Positions 54,916 through 64,000 are shown, counted from the first letter of the stretch. The stretch is DNA of 64,000 nucleotides from Yersinia intermedia (GCF_900635455.1 NZ_LR134116.1:2666001-2730000), one strand, 5' to 3'. Notes: a model not told the origin generated them from the sequence alone. Numbers and translations: made by a program.

Positions 54916-55074
54916 GAAAAAAGAAATTCAAGTAGCTGAATAAGAATATTGTTAAGCAAACTGTGGCAAGTTGTTTCCGTCAAGTTAAATAACGAGTAAA
55001 TTCATTAGGATATGAATTTTTACATCACACCGTTCTCTTCGCCGGTTTAGCGGTATCAGGTGAAATTTCCAGCA

Positions 55075-55102
55075 AAAAAAAGCCTCCTGTGTAACAGGAG
55101 GC
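55075..55102 (-). terminator. Terminator after putP
   Basis: GCCTCCTG, five bases, CAGGAGGC with a run of seven A on the left: an 8-bp stem and U tract on the minus strand, about 50 bp after the putP stop. Confidence 0.92.
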
Positions 55103-55149
55103 GATATTAAGCAAACGTAAAAACGATTAATAACAACCCGTGCAGGCTA

Positions 55150-56634
55150 TTAAACGGTTTTAAACTCCGCTTCGGCATTATGGAAACGTTCTGTAATGGT
55201 GTTAGTTGGCTCACGCCCCAGCAAGCTCACCACCACAATGGCGATACTCGCAAATAAGAAACCAGGGATAATTTCATACAAGCCTAACCAGGCATATTGC
55301 TTCCAGACGATAACTGTAATCGCGCCGATCAACATCCCCACCAGCGCACCATTACGAGTCATTCGCGGCCATATCACCGAGATAAGAACGACTGGACCAA
55401 ATGCAGCACCAAAACCTGCCCATGCATAGCTAACCAAACCAAGAACCCGGTTATCAGGGTTCGCTGCCAGTGCGATAGCTATCAATGCCACCAATAACAC
55501 CATGGCACGACCTACCCATACTAACTCTTTCTGGCTGGCCTTTTTACGCAAGAATGCTTTGTACAGATCTTCGGTCAACGCACTAGAACACACCAGCAAC
55601 TGGCAGCTTAAGGTACTCATCACTGCCGCAAGAATGGCGGACAGTAAAATACCAGCAATCCATGGGTTGAACAGTAATTTAGCCAGTTCGATGAAGACAC
55701 GCTCACCATTCTGGCTCACGTTCCCTGCTTGCTCAGGATGGTTTTCAAAGTAAGCAATACCAAAGAAGCCGACTGCAATGGTCCCCGCCAGACAGAGGAT
55801 CATCCAGGTCATGCTGATACGGCGGGCGCTACGAATGGTACGGTGAGAGTCTGCGGCCATAAAACGCGCCAGAATATGTGGCTGACCAAAATAACCCAAT
55901 CCCCAACCAAGCAGAGAGAGGATAGCAACCAGATTCAGCCCTTTAAACATATCGATATTCGCGGGATTTTTCGCGGCAATGATCATCACGGAAGTGTCGA
56001 TACCGCCCACGGCCAGAATAACGATAATCGGGGTCAGGATCAGAGCAAAAATCATCAGCGTCGCTTGCACAGTATCCGTCCAGCTTACCGCGAGGAAGCC
56101 GCCAATAAAGGTATAAGCGATGGTTGCGGCAGCACCTGCCCACAATGCAGTGCCGTAGCTCATATCAAACGTGCTTTCGAATAAACGCGCACCGGCAACG
56201 ATCCCTGAAGCACAATAAATAGTAAAGAAGACTAAAATAACTACGGCTGATATCACTCGCAGTAATTTACTCTTATCTTCAAAACGGCTAGTGAAATAAT
56301 CCGGTAATGTCAGAGCATTATCATTGGCTTCGGTATGGACCCGCAAACGACCTGCAACCAACTTCCAGTTAAGATAAGCACCAATCGTTAAACCAATGGC
56401 TATCCAACTCTCGGAAATACCTGATAGGAAAATGGCCCCTGGTAGCCCCATTAATAACCAACCACTCATATCAGAAGCACCAGCAGATAATGCAGTCACA
56501 ACACTGCCTAAACTCCGCCCGCCCAGAATATAATCATCAAAGTTATTGGTGGCCCGGTAGGCCATGAGGCCAATAAATATCATCCCAAAAATGTAAACTA
56601 AAAAAGTCACCAGCATTGGTGTATTCATGGTCAT
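55150..56634 (-). CDS. putP: Sodium/proline symporter PutP
   Basis: Inner-membrane sodium-coupled proline uptake protein of the SSS family. 494 residues, about 13 spans. YILGGRSLGSVVTALSAGASDMSGWLLMGLPGAIF (near 35-69) holds the conserved sodium and proline site, and GFLAVSWTDTVQATLMIFAL is near 178. The ATG at 56634 has GGAGA at proper spacing; a second ATG is two codons inside. A GTTGCA box overlaps the region just before the ATG. Divergent from putA, the classical put arrangement. Confidence 0.97.
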   Translation of the reverse strand: MTMNTPMLVTFLVYIFGMIFIGLMAYRATNNFDDYILGGRSLGSVVTALSAGASDMSGWLLMGLPGAIFLSGISESWIAIGLTIGAYLNWKLVAGRLRVHTEANDNALTLPDYFTSRFEDKSKLLRVISAVVILVFFTIYCASGIVAGARLFESTFDMSYGTALWAGAAATIAYTFIGGFLAVSWTDTVQATLMIFALILTPIIVILAVGGIDTSVMIIAAKNPANIDMFKGLNLVAILSLLGWGLGYFGQPHILARFMAADSHRTIRSARRISMTWMILCLAGTIAVGFFGIAYFENHPEQAGNVSQNGERVFIELAKLLFNPWIAGILLSAILAAVMSTLSCQLLVCSSALTEDLYKAFLRKKASQKELVWVGRAMVLLVALIAIALAANPDNRVLGLVSYAWAGFGAAFGPVVLISVIWPRMTRNGALVGMLIGAITVIVWKQYAWLGLYEIIPGFLFASIAIVVVSLLGREPTNTITERFHNAEAEFKTV

Positions 56635-56639
56635 GCAAC
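56634..56639 (-). promoter_or_regulatory. GTTGCA box (PutA operator half) at the putP start
   Basis: GTTGCA on the minus strand (TGCAAC at 56634-56639) lies between the putP ribosome site and its ATG. GTTGCA is the established DNA element of the PutA ribbon-helix-helix domain. Confidence 0.55.
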
Positions 56640-57085
56640 GTCTCCATAGTGCGTATTATCGTTTTAATATATCCCGCTATTTTGAGTTCTTTCCGCTCAG
56701 TGCGGTGTCATGTATTCACTCTGGATCGTCGGAACGTGACACTGAGTGGCACCAGAGATGAATGTAGAACCTCAGATAAACTACCAGCGCAACTATTCGC
56801 TGGTGAGCGGCTATCTCGCGGTTGCTATCCTAGTGGAGGAGTTTCCTCACCCACAACAAATTAAACAAATTTTTTACAAAAAATTCACGCCACATCACAT
56901 TAAGCTATGCTGGAAGTTACACCTTCCATTGAAAAATGAGTTACACCTAAGGTTAATGCCTCATCTTCCCTACTATTGTTAGCATTAGCCTCTATCAAAC
57001 ATAATATCCGAATAATCCGTCACTCCCCTTAATTGTTAAAAACAAGACGCAATTCACACTTCATTCACGCCCTGATTTAACACAG

Positions 57086-57101
57086 TTGCACAAAGTTGCA
57101 A
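57086..57101 (+). promoter_or_regulatory. Two GTTGCA boxes (PutA operator) upstream of putA
   Basis: GTTGCACAAAGTTGCA: two direct GTTGCA elements 10 bp apart, one helical turn, about 60 bp before the putA ATG. They fit autorepression by PutA in the absence of proline. Confidence 0.78.
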
Positions 57102-57161
57102 CATGCCTGATATTGTCAGGAATCAAATCATAATCACCCTTATTAAAAGGAGCCGGACAGC

Positions 57162-60100
57162 ATGGGTAGCACCACAATGGGCGTGAAACTCGATGAAGCA
57201 ACACGCGACCGTATCAAGGGCGCAGCACAGCGTATCGACCGCACACCACACTGGCTGATTAAGCAGGCCATTTTTAACTATTTGGAAAGACTGGAAAATG
57301 GCAGTGTGCTACCCGAGCTGCCAACAACGCATGTGACCCCTATCGCAGAAGCGGACGATATTATGCCGCAAGTCACTGAAAGCGCCCACCAACCATTTTT
57401 AGATTTTGCGGAGCAAGTGTTGCCGCAGTCCGTTATTCGAGCGGCCATCACTGCGGCCTATCGCCGCCCAGAAACTGAAGCCATTCCGATGTTATTGGAA
57501 CAGGCTCGTTTACCGGCAGATTTAGCACAAGAAACACACAAACTGGCCTATTCCATTGCCGAGAAGTTACGTAATCAGAAAAGTGCCAATGGCCGCGCGG
57601 GTATCGTGCAAGGTTTACTGCAAGAGTTCTCTCTCTCTTCACAGGAAGGCGTGGCATTGATGTGCCTCGCAGAAGCGCTGCTGCGTATTCCTGACAAACC
57701 CACTCGTGATGCACTGATCCGCGATAAAATTAGCAACGGTAACTGGCACTCTCATCTGGGGCGCAGCCCATCGATGTTTGTTAATGCGGCGACCTGGGGG
57801 CTGCTCTTTACCGGCCATCTGGTTTCTACTCATAATGAGGCGAAGCTCTCCGGTTCATTAAATCGTATTATTGGTAAAGGTGGTGAGCCATTAATCCGCA
57901 AAGGTGTGGATATGGCTATGCGCCTGATGGGCGAGCAATTTGTGACCGGTGAAACCATTGCCGAAGCATTGGCGAACGCGAACAAACTGGAAGATAAAGG
58001 GTTCCGTTACTCTTACGATATGCTGGGTGAAGCGGCACTGACAGAGGTTGATGCTCAGGCTTATCTGCTCTCTTATCAGCAAGCAATCCATGCTATTGGC
58101 AAAGCCTCAAATGGCCGAGGTATCTATGAAGGGCCGGGCATCTCAATTAAGCTATCTGCCCTGCACCCTCGCTATAGCCGTGCCCAATATGAACGGGTAA
58201 TGGATGAGTTGTATCCACGGCTATTATCGCTGACCTTACAAGCGCGGCAGTATGACATCGGTATTAACATTGATGCAGAAGAAGCCGATCGTCTGGAAAT
58301 CTCCCTCGATCTGCTGGAAAAACTCTGTTTCGAACCCAAATTGGCGGGTTGGAACGGTATCGGCTTTGTCATTCAGGCATACCAAAAACGTTGCCCCGCC
58401 ACTATTGATGCTGTGATAGATATGGCCCAGCGCAGCCGCCGCCGGCTGATGATTCGCTTAGTCAAAGGCGCATACTGGGACAGCGAAATTAAACGCGCTC
58501 AAGTTGATGGATTGGAAGGTTATCCGGTTTATACCCGTAAGGTATATACCGATGTTTCTTATCTGGCTTGCGCACGCAAATTACTGGCCGTACCCAATCT
58601 GATTTACCCACAATTTGCCACTCATAACGCACATACCTTATCTGCCATCTACCATCTTGCCGGGCAAAATTATTACCCCGGCCAGTATGAGTTCCAATGC
58701 CTGCATGGCATGGGGGAACCGCTGTATGAACAGGTTGTCGGAAAAGTTGCCGATGGCAAGCTTAATCGCCCATGCCGCATCTATGCTCCGGTAGGTACCC
58801 ACGAAACCTTACTGGCGTATCTGGTACGCCGCCTGCTGGAGAATGGGGCCAACACGTCGTTTGTAAACCGCATTGCCGATGCCACGTTGCCACTGGATGA
58901 GCTGGTCGCAGATCCCGTTAGTGCGGTTGAAGCCATCGCCGCAAGTGAAGGACAACTCGGTTTACCTCATCCACGGATCCCGTTACCACGCGAGTTATAC
59001 GGTCAGGCTCGCGCTAATTCCAGCGGGTTAGATTTAGCGAACGAACATCGTCTGGCGTCACTCTCCAGCGCCCTACTCACCAGTGCCAGCCAGATATGGC
59101 GTGCAGAACCCATCATTGGTGCAGAGCGTGATAGCGGTATAGTGGTTGATAACCTAACCGAACAAACGGTTATCAACCCGGCAGAACCTACTGATATCGT
59201 CGGCTACGTTCGTGAAACAACGGAGGTTGAAGTCAATCGTGCACTGGATGTAGCTGGCAGCGCCGGGGCTATCTGGTTTGCAACGCCACCAGCCGAACGT
59301 GCGGCTATTTTAGTTCGCGCCGCTGAACTGATGGAAAGTCAGATGCAAACATTGATGGGGATACTGGTACGAGAGGCGGGTAAAACCTTCAGTAATGCCA
59401 TTGCGGAAGTACGTGAAGCTGTTGATTTCCTGCACTATTATGCTGGGATAGTACGAAACGATTTCTCCAATGATAGCCACCGCCCTCTTGGCCCTGTGGT
59501 TTGTATCAGCCCGTGGAACTTCCCGTTGGCAATATTTACCGGCCAGATTGCCGCAGCATTAGCTGCCGGTAACAGTGTATTGGCAAAACCGGCAGAACAA
59601 ACGCCACTGATAGCCGCTCAGGCTGTACGTATCCTGCTAGAGGCCGGCATTCCTCAAGGCGTGCTGCAACTATTACCTGGGCGAGGCGACAGTGTCGGGG
59701 CGACGCTGGTCAATGATAACCGTGTGCGCGGCGTGATGTTTACCGGTTCAACCGAAGTCGCCGCCATTTTGCAGCGCAGTATTGCTGGCCGTCTTGACCC
59801 CCAAGGCCGCCCAACACCATTGATTGCCGAAACCGGCGGTCTCAATGCCATGATTGTTGATTCCTCTGCATTGACGGAACAAGTGGTGACCGATGTCGTC
59901 GCTTCAGCCTTTGACAGCGCGGGTCAACGTTGCTCGGCTTTGCGTATTCTGTGTATTCAGGAGGATGTTGCTGAACACACATTGCAAATGTTACGCGGCG
60001 CGATGGCAGAGTGCCGGATGGGTAATCCAGAACGCCTGTCTACGGATATCGGGCCGGTGATTGATGCCGAGGCGAAAGCCGGGATTGAGCGCCATATTCA

Positions 60101-61151
60101 GGCCATGCGCGCCAAAGGGCGTAAAGTTTACCAGGCTGCCCGCACCAACAGTCAGGACGAGACAGAGTGGCAACGCGGTACCTTTATTAAGCCAACATTA
60201 ATAGAACTGGATAGCTTTGATGAGTTGAAAAAAGAGATCTTTGGGCCGGTACTGCATGTCGTGCGTTTCCAACGTCAGGACCTGAGTTCCTTAGTCGATC
60301 AAATCAACGCATCTGGCTATGGATTAACCTTGGGCATTCACACCCGTATTGATGAAACTATCGCTCAAGTCACTGAAAAAGCGAAAGTAGGCAACCTCTA
60401 CGTTAACCGCAATATGGTCGGGGCGGTGGTTGGCGTACAACCTTTTGGTGGTGAAGGGTTGTCAGGAACCGGCCCTAAAGCCGGTGGTCCACTGTATCTG
60501 TATCGCCTGTTGTGCAGCCGCCCAGAAGATGCTGTTCTTAATACGCTGGCACATCAAAATATTGAGCAACCACAGAATATGGCGGGTCGCGAAGCATTAC
60601 AAATAGCCTATCGCGCCCTAATACAATGGGCTGACAAACAACAATACGGTGAATTAGTACCCTTGGCGCAGCGCTATGGTGAACTGGCACAAAGTGGGAC
60701 CATCCAATTGTTGCCAGGGCCAACCGGTGAACGCAACAGTTATACCCTACTACCACGTGAACGTGTTCTTTGTCTGGCGGATAATGACGCTGATGCTCTA
60801 ATACAATTGGCAGCCGTCCTGGCAATTGGCTGCGAGATCTTATGGCCAGAACAGGGGATACAAAAGGATCTGTTACGCCAATTACCTGCGGTAGTGCAAT
60901 CCCGAATTACCCTTACCCATGACTGGCAAACCGCCAACGTAACGTTTGATGCTGTTATCTATCACGGTGATGCGGATCAATTGCGCACCTTGTGTGAGCA
61001 GATAGCTCAAATTGAGGGGCCAATTGTCTCGGTACAGGGCTTCGCCCGTGGTGAAACAAATATACTGCTGGAACGCCTGCTAATTGAACACTCATTGAGT
61101 GTCAATACCGCCGCAGCGGGAGGAAATGCCAGCCTGATGACTATCGGCTAG
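57162..61151 (+). CDS. putA: Trifunctional proline dehydrogenase / P5C dehydrogenase / repressor PutA
   Basis: 1329 residues (E. coli 1320). N-terminal ribbon-helix-helix (about 1-50: TTMGVKLDEATRDRIKGAAQRI) for DNA binding, FAD-dependent proline dehydrogenase barrel (about 260-610; GRGIYEGPGISIKLSALHPR, RLMIRLVKGAYWDSEIK), then aldehyde dehydrogenase (about 640-1130) with the catalytic Cys in DSAGQRCSALRI near 926 and Glu in LIAETGGLNAM near 892. It oxidises proline to glutamate at the membrane and represses put genes when proline is absent. It has its own terminator after the stop. GGAG lies before the ATG. Confidence 0.98.
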   Translation: MGSTTMGVKLDEATRDRIKGAAQRIDRTPHWLIKQAIFNYLERLENGSVLPELPTTHVTPIAEADDIMPQVTESAHQPFLDFAEQVLPQSVIRAAITAAYRRPETEAIPMLLEQARLPADLAQETHKLAYSIAEKLRNQKSANGRAGIVQGLLQEFSLSSQEGVALMCLAEALLRIPDKPTRDALIRDKISNGNWHSHLGRSPSMFVNAATWGLLFTGHLVSTHNEAKLSGSLNRIIGKGGEPLIRKGVDMAMRLMGEQFVTGETIAEALANANKLEDKGFRYSYDMLGEAALTEVDAQAYLLSYQQAIHAIGKASNGRGIYEGPGISIKLSALHPRYSRAQYERVMDELYPRLLSLTLQARQYDIGINIDAEEADRLEISLDLLEKLCFEPKLAGWNGIGFVIQAYQKRCPATIDAVIDMAQRSRRRLMIRLVKGAYWDSEIKRAQVDGLEGYPVYTRKVYTDVSYLACARKLLAVPNLIYPQFATHNAHTLSAIYHLAGQNYYPGQYEFQCLHGMGEPLYEQVVGKVADGKLNRPCRIYAPVGTHETLLAYLVRRLLENGANTSFVNRIADATLPLDELVADPVSAVEAIAASEGQLGLPHPRIPLPRELYGQARANSSGLDLANEHRLASLSSALLTSASQIWRAEPIIGAERDSGIVVDNLTEQTVINPAEPTDIVGYVRETTEVEVNRALDVAGSAGAIWFATPPAERAAILVRAAELMESQMQTLMGILVREAGKTFSNAIAEVREAVDFLHYYAGIVRNDFSNDSHRPLGPVVCISPWNFPLAIFTGQIAAALAAGNSVLAKPAEQTPLIAAQAVRILLEAGIPQGVLQLLPGRGDSVGATLVNDNRVRGVMFTGSTEVAAILQRSIAGRLDPQGRPTPLIAETGGLNAMIVDSSALTEQVVTDVVASAFDSAGQRCSALRILCIQEDVAEHTLQMLRGAMAECRMGNPERLSTDIGPVIDAEAKAGIERHIQAMRAKGRKVYQAARTNSQDETEWQRGTFIKPTLIELDSFDELKKEIFGPVLHVVRFQRQDLSSLVDQINASGYGLTLGIHTRIDETIAQVTEKAKVGNLYVNRNMVGAVVGVQPFGGEGLSGTGPKAGGPLYLYRLLCSRPEDAVLNTLAHQNIEQPQNMAGREALQIAYRALIQWADKQQYGELVPLAQRYGELAQSGTIQLLPGPTGERNSYTLLPRERVLCLADNDADALIQLAAVLAIGCEILWPEQGIQKDLLRQLPAVVQSRITLTHDWQTANVTFDAVIYHGDADQLRTLCEQIAQIEGPIVSVQGFARGETNILLERLLIEHSLSVNTAAAGGNASLMTIG

Positions 61152-61202
61152 CTTAATAAGCACACGCCTTTTCGCATATGTAATACTGAATCACGGCTCA
61201 CC

Positions 61203-61230
61203 AATAAGGTCCTTCGGGGCCTTATTCTTT
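61203..61230 (+). terminator. Terminator after putA
   Basis: AATAAGGTCC, TTCG tetraloop, GGGCCTTATT (one T-G pair), then CTTT: a 10-bp stem with a stable UUCG loop. Confidence 0.92.
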
Positions 61231-61471
61231 ACATAGACTTGGGTAGCAACTGGCGGGATAGTATTCGATATGTGCCGCATTCCCTGATGTAAAATGGGTA
61301 TGAAACTATTTTCTTCTGGCAGCCTCTCGCACATTGCCTATCGTTCTCTTGAGTGTTTCCCTCTAATTAACCCATTATTAATCCTGAGAAATTACTGGAC
61401 TGCCTACGTCCCTAGCTTTCTTCTTAGTGAAGATTCTATGTACAAACCCCTCAGGAGTGATAATAATATTC

Positions 61472-61764
61472 ATGTCTGATAAAAAATTGTCGATGAGACT
61501 CATCAAATTGCTAAGCGACGGGGTAATGGTCAATTACGCCGTGAAATATGGGCTAACCGGGTTGGTACTATCACCCGCTATAATTTAGCCTATATCAATC
61601 ACCATTTATCACAGGGTGATAATGGCCGCGTAGTGGGTTATGACAACGCGCATGGTTTTCACCATCGCCATTACTTAGGCGGTATTGAAACAGTTGATTT
61701 TGTCAGTTTTGAACAGATAGAGGATTGCTTTCAGAAGGATTGGACTTCACTAAGGAGAAGTTAA
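61472..61764 (+). pseudogene. TumE-type toxin (DUF6516), frame shifted at an A6 run
   Basis: MSDKK is read from the ATG at 61472, then the frame must move back one base at AAAAAA (61481-61486) to give IVDETHQIAKRRGNGQLRRE and WANRVGTITRYNLAYINHHL, then DNGRVVGYDNAHGFHHRHYL to the stop at 61764. This is the whole DUF6516 (TumE) family domain, about 97 residues. One more A would restore a single frame. The stop overlaps the start of the antitoxin gene (TAATG). Possible outcomes are a broken toxin, or low-level production by slippage. No ribosome site at ideal distance (AGGAG is 14 bp before the ATG). Confidence 0.78.
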
Positions 61765-62135
61765 TGGACAAACTTGTCATCAAAACAGCAACGGAAGGTG
61801 ATTTTTTCAAACGAGGCAAGCAACTTGCAGCCTTGGCGGATGCGGGGAAAGCCTTGCCAGAAGAACACACGATTACTTTTGAAGATCCCTTAGAGATGGT
61901 TAGGACATTAAGTGCTGCGCGTATTGTCCTACTGCGGGCGGTAAAAATGTACCCCGGCTCAATCACCTCCCTTTCAACACGTTTAAAAAGGGATCGCAGT
62001 GCTGTTACTCGTGATGTAGCCATTTTGGAAAAGGCCGGTTTAGTCACGGTTGAACAAAAAGTATTACCGGGCCATGGGCAGATGAAAGAGGTTAAAGCCA
62101 CCGCGCTCCGCCTTAAGTTGGAGGCTTTTTTGTAG
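61764..62135 (+). CDS. TumA-type antitoxin, winged-helix regulator
   Basis: 123 residues. Winged-helix (MarR/HVO_A0114-like) DNA-binding fold near 50-115 (MYPGSITSLSTRLKRDRSAVTRDVAILEKAGLVTVEQKV). This is the family paired with DUF6516 toxins. Start ATG overlaps the toxin stop and has AAGGAGAAG upstream; the frame opens earlier inside the toxin gene but this start is clearly best. It probably neutralises the toxin and represses the pair. Confidence 0.83.
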   Translation: MDKLVIKTATEGDFFKRGKQLAALADAGKALPEEHTITFEDPLEMVRTLSAARIVLLRAVKMYPGSITSLSTRLKRDRSAVTRDVAILEKAGLVTVEQKVLPGHGQMKEVKATALRLKLEAFL

Positions 62136-62152
62136 CATTGCTTGATAAAATT

Positions 62153-62169
62153 GGGGGCAAAATGCCCCC
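62153..62169. terminator. Terminator between the antitoxin gene and tcyN
   Basis: GGGGGCA, AAA, TGCCCCC: a 7-bp GC-rich stem with AAAATT before it, giving a U-containing tail on the minus strand. It serves the cystine operon and possibly the antitoxin gene. Confidence 0.75.
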
Positions 62170-62210
62170 ATACTTCAATAGGTTTGGTTATAACGTCGCA
62201 AGAAAACTGC

Positions 62211-62966
62211 TCAGTGATTATTCAGAAACTTATCAAGGAATAACCGAGTACGCTCATGTTGCGGGTGGGCGAACAACTCTTTCGCTGGGCCTTGTTCAAC
62301 AATCCGCCCATGGTCCATAAAAATCGCCCTATCAGCCACATCTCTGGCAAAGCTCATTTCATGCGTCACAATAACCATGGTGCGTTTTTCCTCAGCCAGT
62401 GCGCGGATAGTGTTGAGAACCTCCCCCACCAGTTCAGGGTCCAACGCTGACGTCGGCTCATCAAACAGAATAACCTGTGGTTGCATGGCCAATGCTCGTG
62501 CTATGGCAACCCGCTGTTGCTGACCACCGGATAAACGGCGTGGATAAGCATCTTCCTTGCCACTTAGCCCTACTTTTGCCAGCAGTTCACGAGCGCGTTT
62601 CTCCGCAGAAGCTCGTTTTTCGCCTTTAACAATAACCGGCCCTTCAATAATATTCTCCAGCACCGAACGGTGTGGAAACAAATTGAAGCTCTGAAACACA
62701 AACCCGACTTGTTGGCGCAGCGCTCGCACCTGACGTTGCTGCTTGCTGATAGGTATGCTGCCATCAATCTCAATATCACCAACACGAATAATCCCTGAAT
62801 CAGGGACCTCCAGCAGATTAATACTGCGCAATAAAGTCGTTTTACCTGAGCCACTCGGCCCGATGATCGCCACCACTTCACCGCTATTTACTTCAAGTGA
62901 GATACCGTGCAGCACCTGCTGACCTTTAAACTGTTTAGTCAGTTGTTTAATGTCTATGGCACTCAT
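62211..62966 (-). CDS. tcyN: L-cystine ABC transporter ATP-binding protein TcyN
   Basis: 251 residues, ATPase of the polar-amino-acid ABC family. Walker A GPSGSGKTT (about 36-44), Q-loop VGFVFQSFNLFPH, signature RLSGGQQQRVAIARALAMQP (about 144-163), Walker B VILFDEPTSALDPE and H-loop VIVTHEMSFA. Close to E. coli TcyN (YecC), which works with TcyL and TcyJ in cystine uptake. It starts 2 bp after tcyL. Confidence 0.96.
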   Translation of the reverse strand: MSAIDIKQLTKQFKGQQVLHGISLEVNSGEVVAIIGPSGSGKTTLLRSINLLEVPDSGIIRVGDIEIDGSIPISKQQRQVRALRQQVGFVFQSFNLFPHRSVLENIIEGPVIVKGEKRASAEKRARELLAKVGLSGKEDAYPRRLSGGQQQRVAIARALAMQPQVILFDEPTSALDPELVGEVLNTIRALAEEKRTMVIVTHEMSFARDVADRAIFMDHGRIVEQGPAKELFAHPQHERTRLFLDKFLNNH

Positions 62967-62968
62967 GG

Positions 62969-63631
62969 CTACTCCTGATCCTGACGATTAACATGGGCTT
63001 CCAGCCGATTTTGTAATGCTGACAATAACGTCGCCATAATCCAATAAATCAACGAAGCCGCCAGATACATAGTGAAAACTTCCAATGTACGGGAAGTGAC
63101 CAATTGTGCCTGCCGGAAAAGTTCAGGAACCTGGATCGTTGCCGCCAAAGAGGTATCTTTGACCAGACCGATAAAACTGTTACCTAGCGGGGGTAATGCG
63201 GTGCGCCCGGCTTGCGGTAATATCACCCGATAAAGAGTCTGCCAACGCGTCATACCGATACTGGCGGCGGCTTCCCACTGCCCTTTTTCAATTGACGAAA
63301 TAGCGGCACGCAATGTCTCTGATGTATAAGCGGCAGTATTAAGTGACAAGCCGATCAATGCAGCAGGCATAGGATCCAGTTCAATGCCGAACTGTGGCAG
63401 ACCATAATAGATCATAAACAGTTGGGCAATTAATGGGGTGCCACGGAAAATGGAGACATAGAAACGAGAAAGGAGTGATAACGGCAAGAAACGAGATAAC
63501 CGCATCATGGCCAACATAAAACCTAATGCCAGACCAAAAAACATCCCCCCCAGACTGAGCTGGAGGGTAAACCAGGCACCTTTCAATAAAAATGGTGCTG
63601 AATCCAGCACCAATTGAATACTTTCTTGCAT
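62969..63631 (-). CDS. tcyL: L-cystine ABC transporter permease TcyL
   Basis: 220 residues, about five spans, permease of the HisMQ type. The EAA loop that contacts the ATPase is EAAASIGMTRWQTLYRVILPQA (about 139-160). Very similar to E. coli TcyL (YecS). Its ATG abuts the tcyJ stop, with the frames overlapping by one base at 63631. Confidence 0.96.
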   Translation of the reverse strand: MQESIQLVLDSAPFLLKGAWFTLQLSLGGMFFGLALGFMLAMMRLSRFLPLSLLSRFYVSIFRGTPLIAQLFMIYYGLPQFGIELDPMPAALIGLSLNTAAYTSETLRAAISSIEKGQWEAAASIGMTRWQTLYRVILPQAGRTALPPLGNSFIGLVKDTSLAATIQVPELFRQAQLVTSRTLEVFTMYLAASLIYWIMATLLSALQNRLEAHVNRQDQE

Positions 63632-64000
63632 TATTTAGTTACGTCCGCACCAAAATATTTCTCAGAGATTTTGGCCAACGTGCCATCTTTTTGCATCTCA
63701 GTGATTGCCTGATTGATTGCCGCTAACAACTCAGGGTTGTTTTTACGCAATGCCACACCGGACTCTTGACGAGCGAACGCCGAGCCAGCAACAGCAAGAG
63801 TACCGCCGGTTTTCTTCACCAGATCCAATGCAGCTAAACGGTCAACCAAAATGGCATCAGTACGGCCTACACGCAGATCCTGATATTTAGTTGGGTCATC
63901 ATCATAGGTACGAATATCAACACCTTTCAGGTTGTCACGTAACCACTGCTCATAGTTGCTGCCCAAACCAACACCGACTTTTTTGCCTTCCAAATCTTCA
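63631..64000 (-). CDS. tcyJ: L-cystine-binding periplasmic protein TcyJ (FliY), 5' part outside window
   Basis: The C-terminal about 122 residues of the periplasmic cystine-binding protein are visible; the frame is open to the window edge and the start is beyond. EDLEGKKVGVGLGSNYEQWL and RTYDDDPTKYQDLRVGRTDAILVDRL are typical of the second lobe of this solute-binding family; E. coli FliY has nearly the same C-terminus. No dcyD gene lies between it and tcyL, unlike E. coli. Confidence 0.95.
   Translation of the reverse strand, partial: EDLEGKKVGVGLGSNYEQWLRDNLKGVDIRTYDDDPTKYQDLRVGRTDAILVDRLAALDLVKKTGGTLAVAGSAFARQESGVALRKNNPELLAAINQAITEMQKDGTLAKISEKYFGADVTK

Noticed and set aside
56880-56910. 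CRP site in the putP-putA region
   Set aside because: One half TGTGA is present (minus strand), but the other half does not match TCACA; too weak to list.
61294-61479. 61-codon frame before the toxin gene
   Set aside because: No ribosome site or family; it runs into the toxin start and looks like chance.

Overview
The window looks like a chromosomal segment of a Yersinia species or a close relative in the Yersiniaceae. The basis is the gene content, moderate G+C, enterobacterial core blocks (narHGK-narL, pgsA-uvrC-uvrY-yecF, glyW-cysT-leuZ tRNAs, putP/putA, efeUOB, cycA, wrbA, tcyJLN) and gene orders that differ from Escherichia. The species cannot be fixed by reading alone.

Layout. 1-7.1 kb: anaerobic nitrate respiration on the minus strand (narK, narG, start of narH) with a divergent narL and no narX. 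7-14.4 kb: single metabolic genes: a YeaO-like protein, a GNAT enzyme, a ROK regulator with an MFS carrier and a HAD phosphatase (YbjJ/YbjI-like), an aminotransferase divergent from a MarR regulator across two matching palindromes, and a VOC protein. 14.4-16 kb: a gene-poor, AT-rich gap. 16-24.2 kb: a chaperone-usher fimbrial cluster (LuxR-type regulator, two pilins, usher, chaperone, three pilins, putative tip adhesin). 24.7-25.9 kb: a CigR-like secreted or membrane protein and a GNAT enzyme.

26.1-33.35 kb is a decayed mobile region beside the tRNA operon Gly-Cys-Leu. It holds two C-terminal integrase remnants, each followed by the same 24-bp sequence, and remnants of P2-type late genes S, V and FI in P2 order. 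V and FI are each still preceded by a TGT-N12-ACA site of the kind bound by P2 Ogr. Cargo sits between them: an unrecognised three-gene membrane-associated module between S and V, and an intact Rpn-family nuclease gene with a decayed copy and long direct repeats between V and FI.

33.4-46 kb: tRNAs, pgsA, uvrC, uvrY, yecF, glpM, a chemoreceptor, cytoplasmic alpha-amylase, a cupin, a GAF-GGDEF protein, several small proteins and a methyltransferase remnant. 46.2-46.5 kb: a second integrase remnant beside tRNA-Lys(CUU). 46.8-51.3 kb: cycA with ten AGAC units just upstream, an AraC regulator with a YbcL-like protein, an XRE membrane regulator and wrbA. 51.5-54.9 kb: efeUOB iron uptake behind a Fur-box-like site. 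55.1-61.2 kb: putP and putA, divergent, with GTTGCA sites between them. 61.5-62.1 kb: a TumE/TumA-type toxin-antitoxin pair in which the toxin frame is shifted at an A6 run. 62.2-64 kb: the cystine transporter genes tcyN, tcyL and the 3' end of tcyJ.

The candidates for something undescribed are the module at 26795-27988, the Rpn repeat array at 28834-30877, and the AGAC tract upstream of cycA. All functional statements are from reading the sequence and family knowledge; no database search was run.
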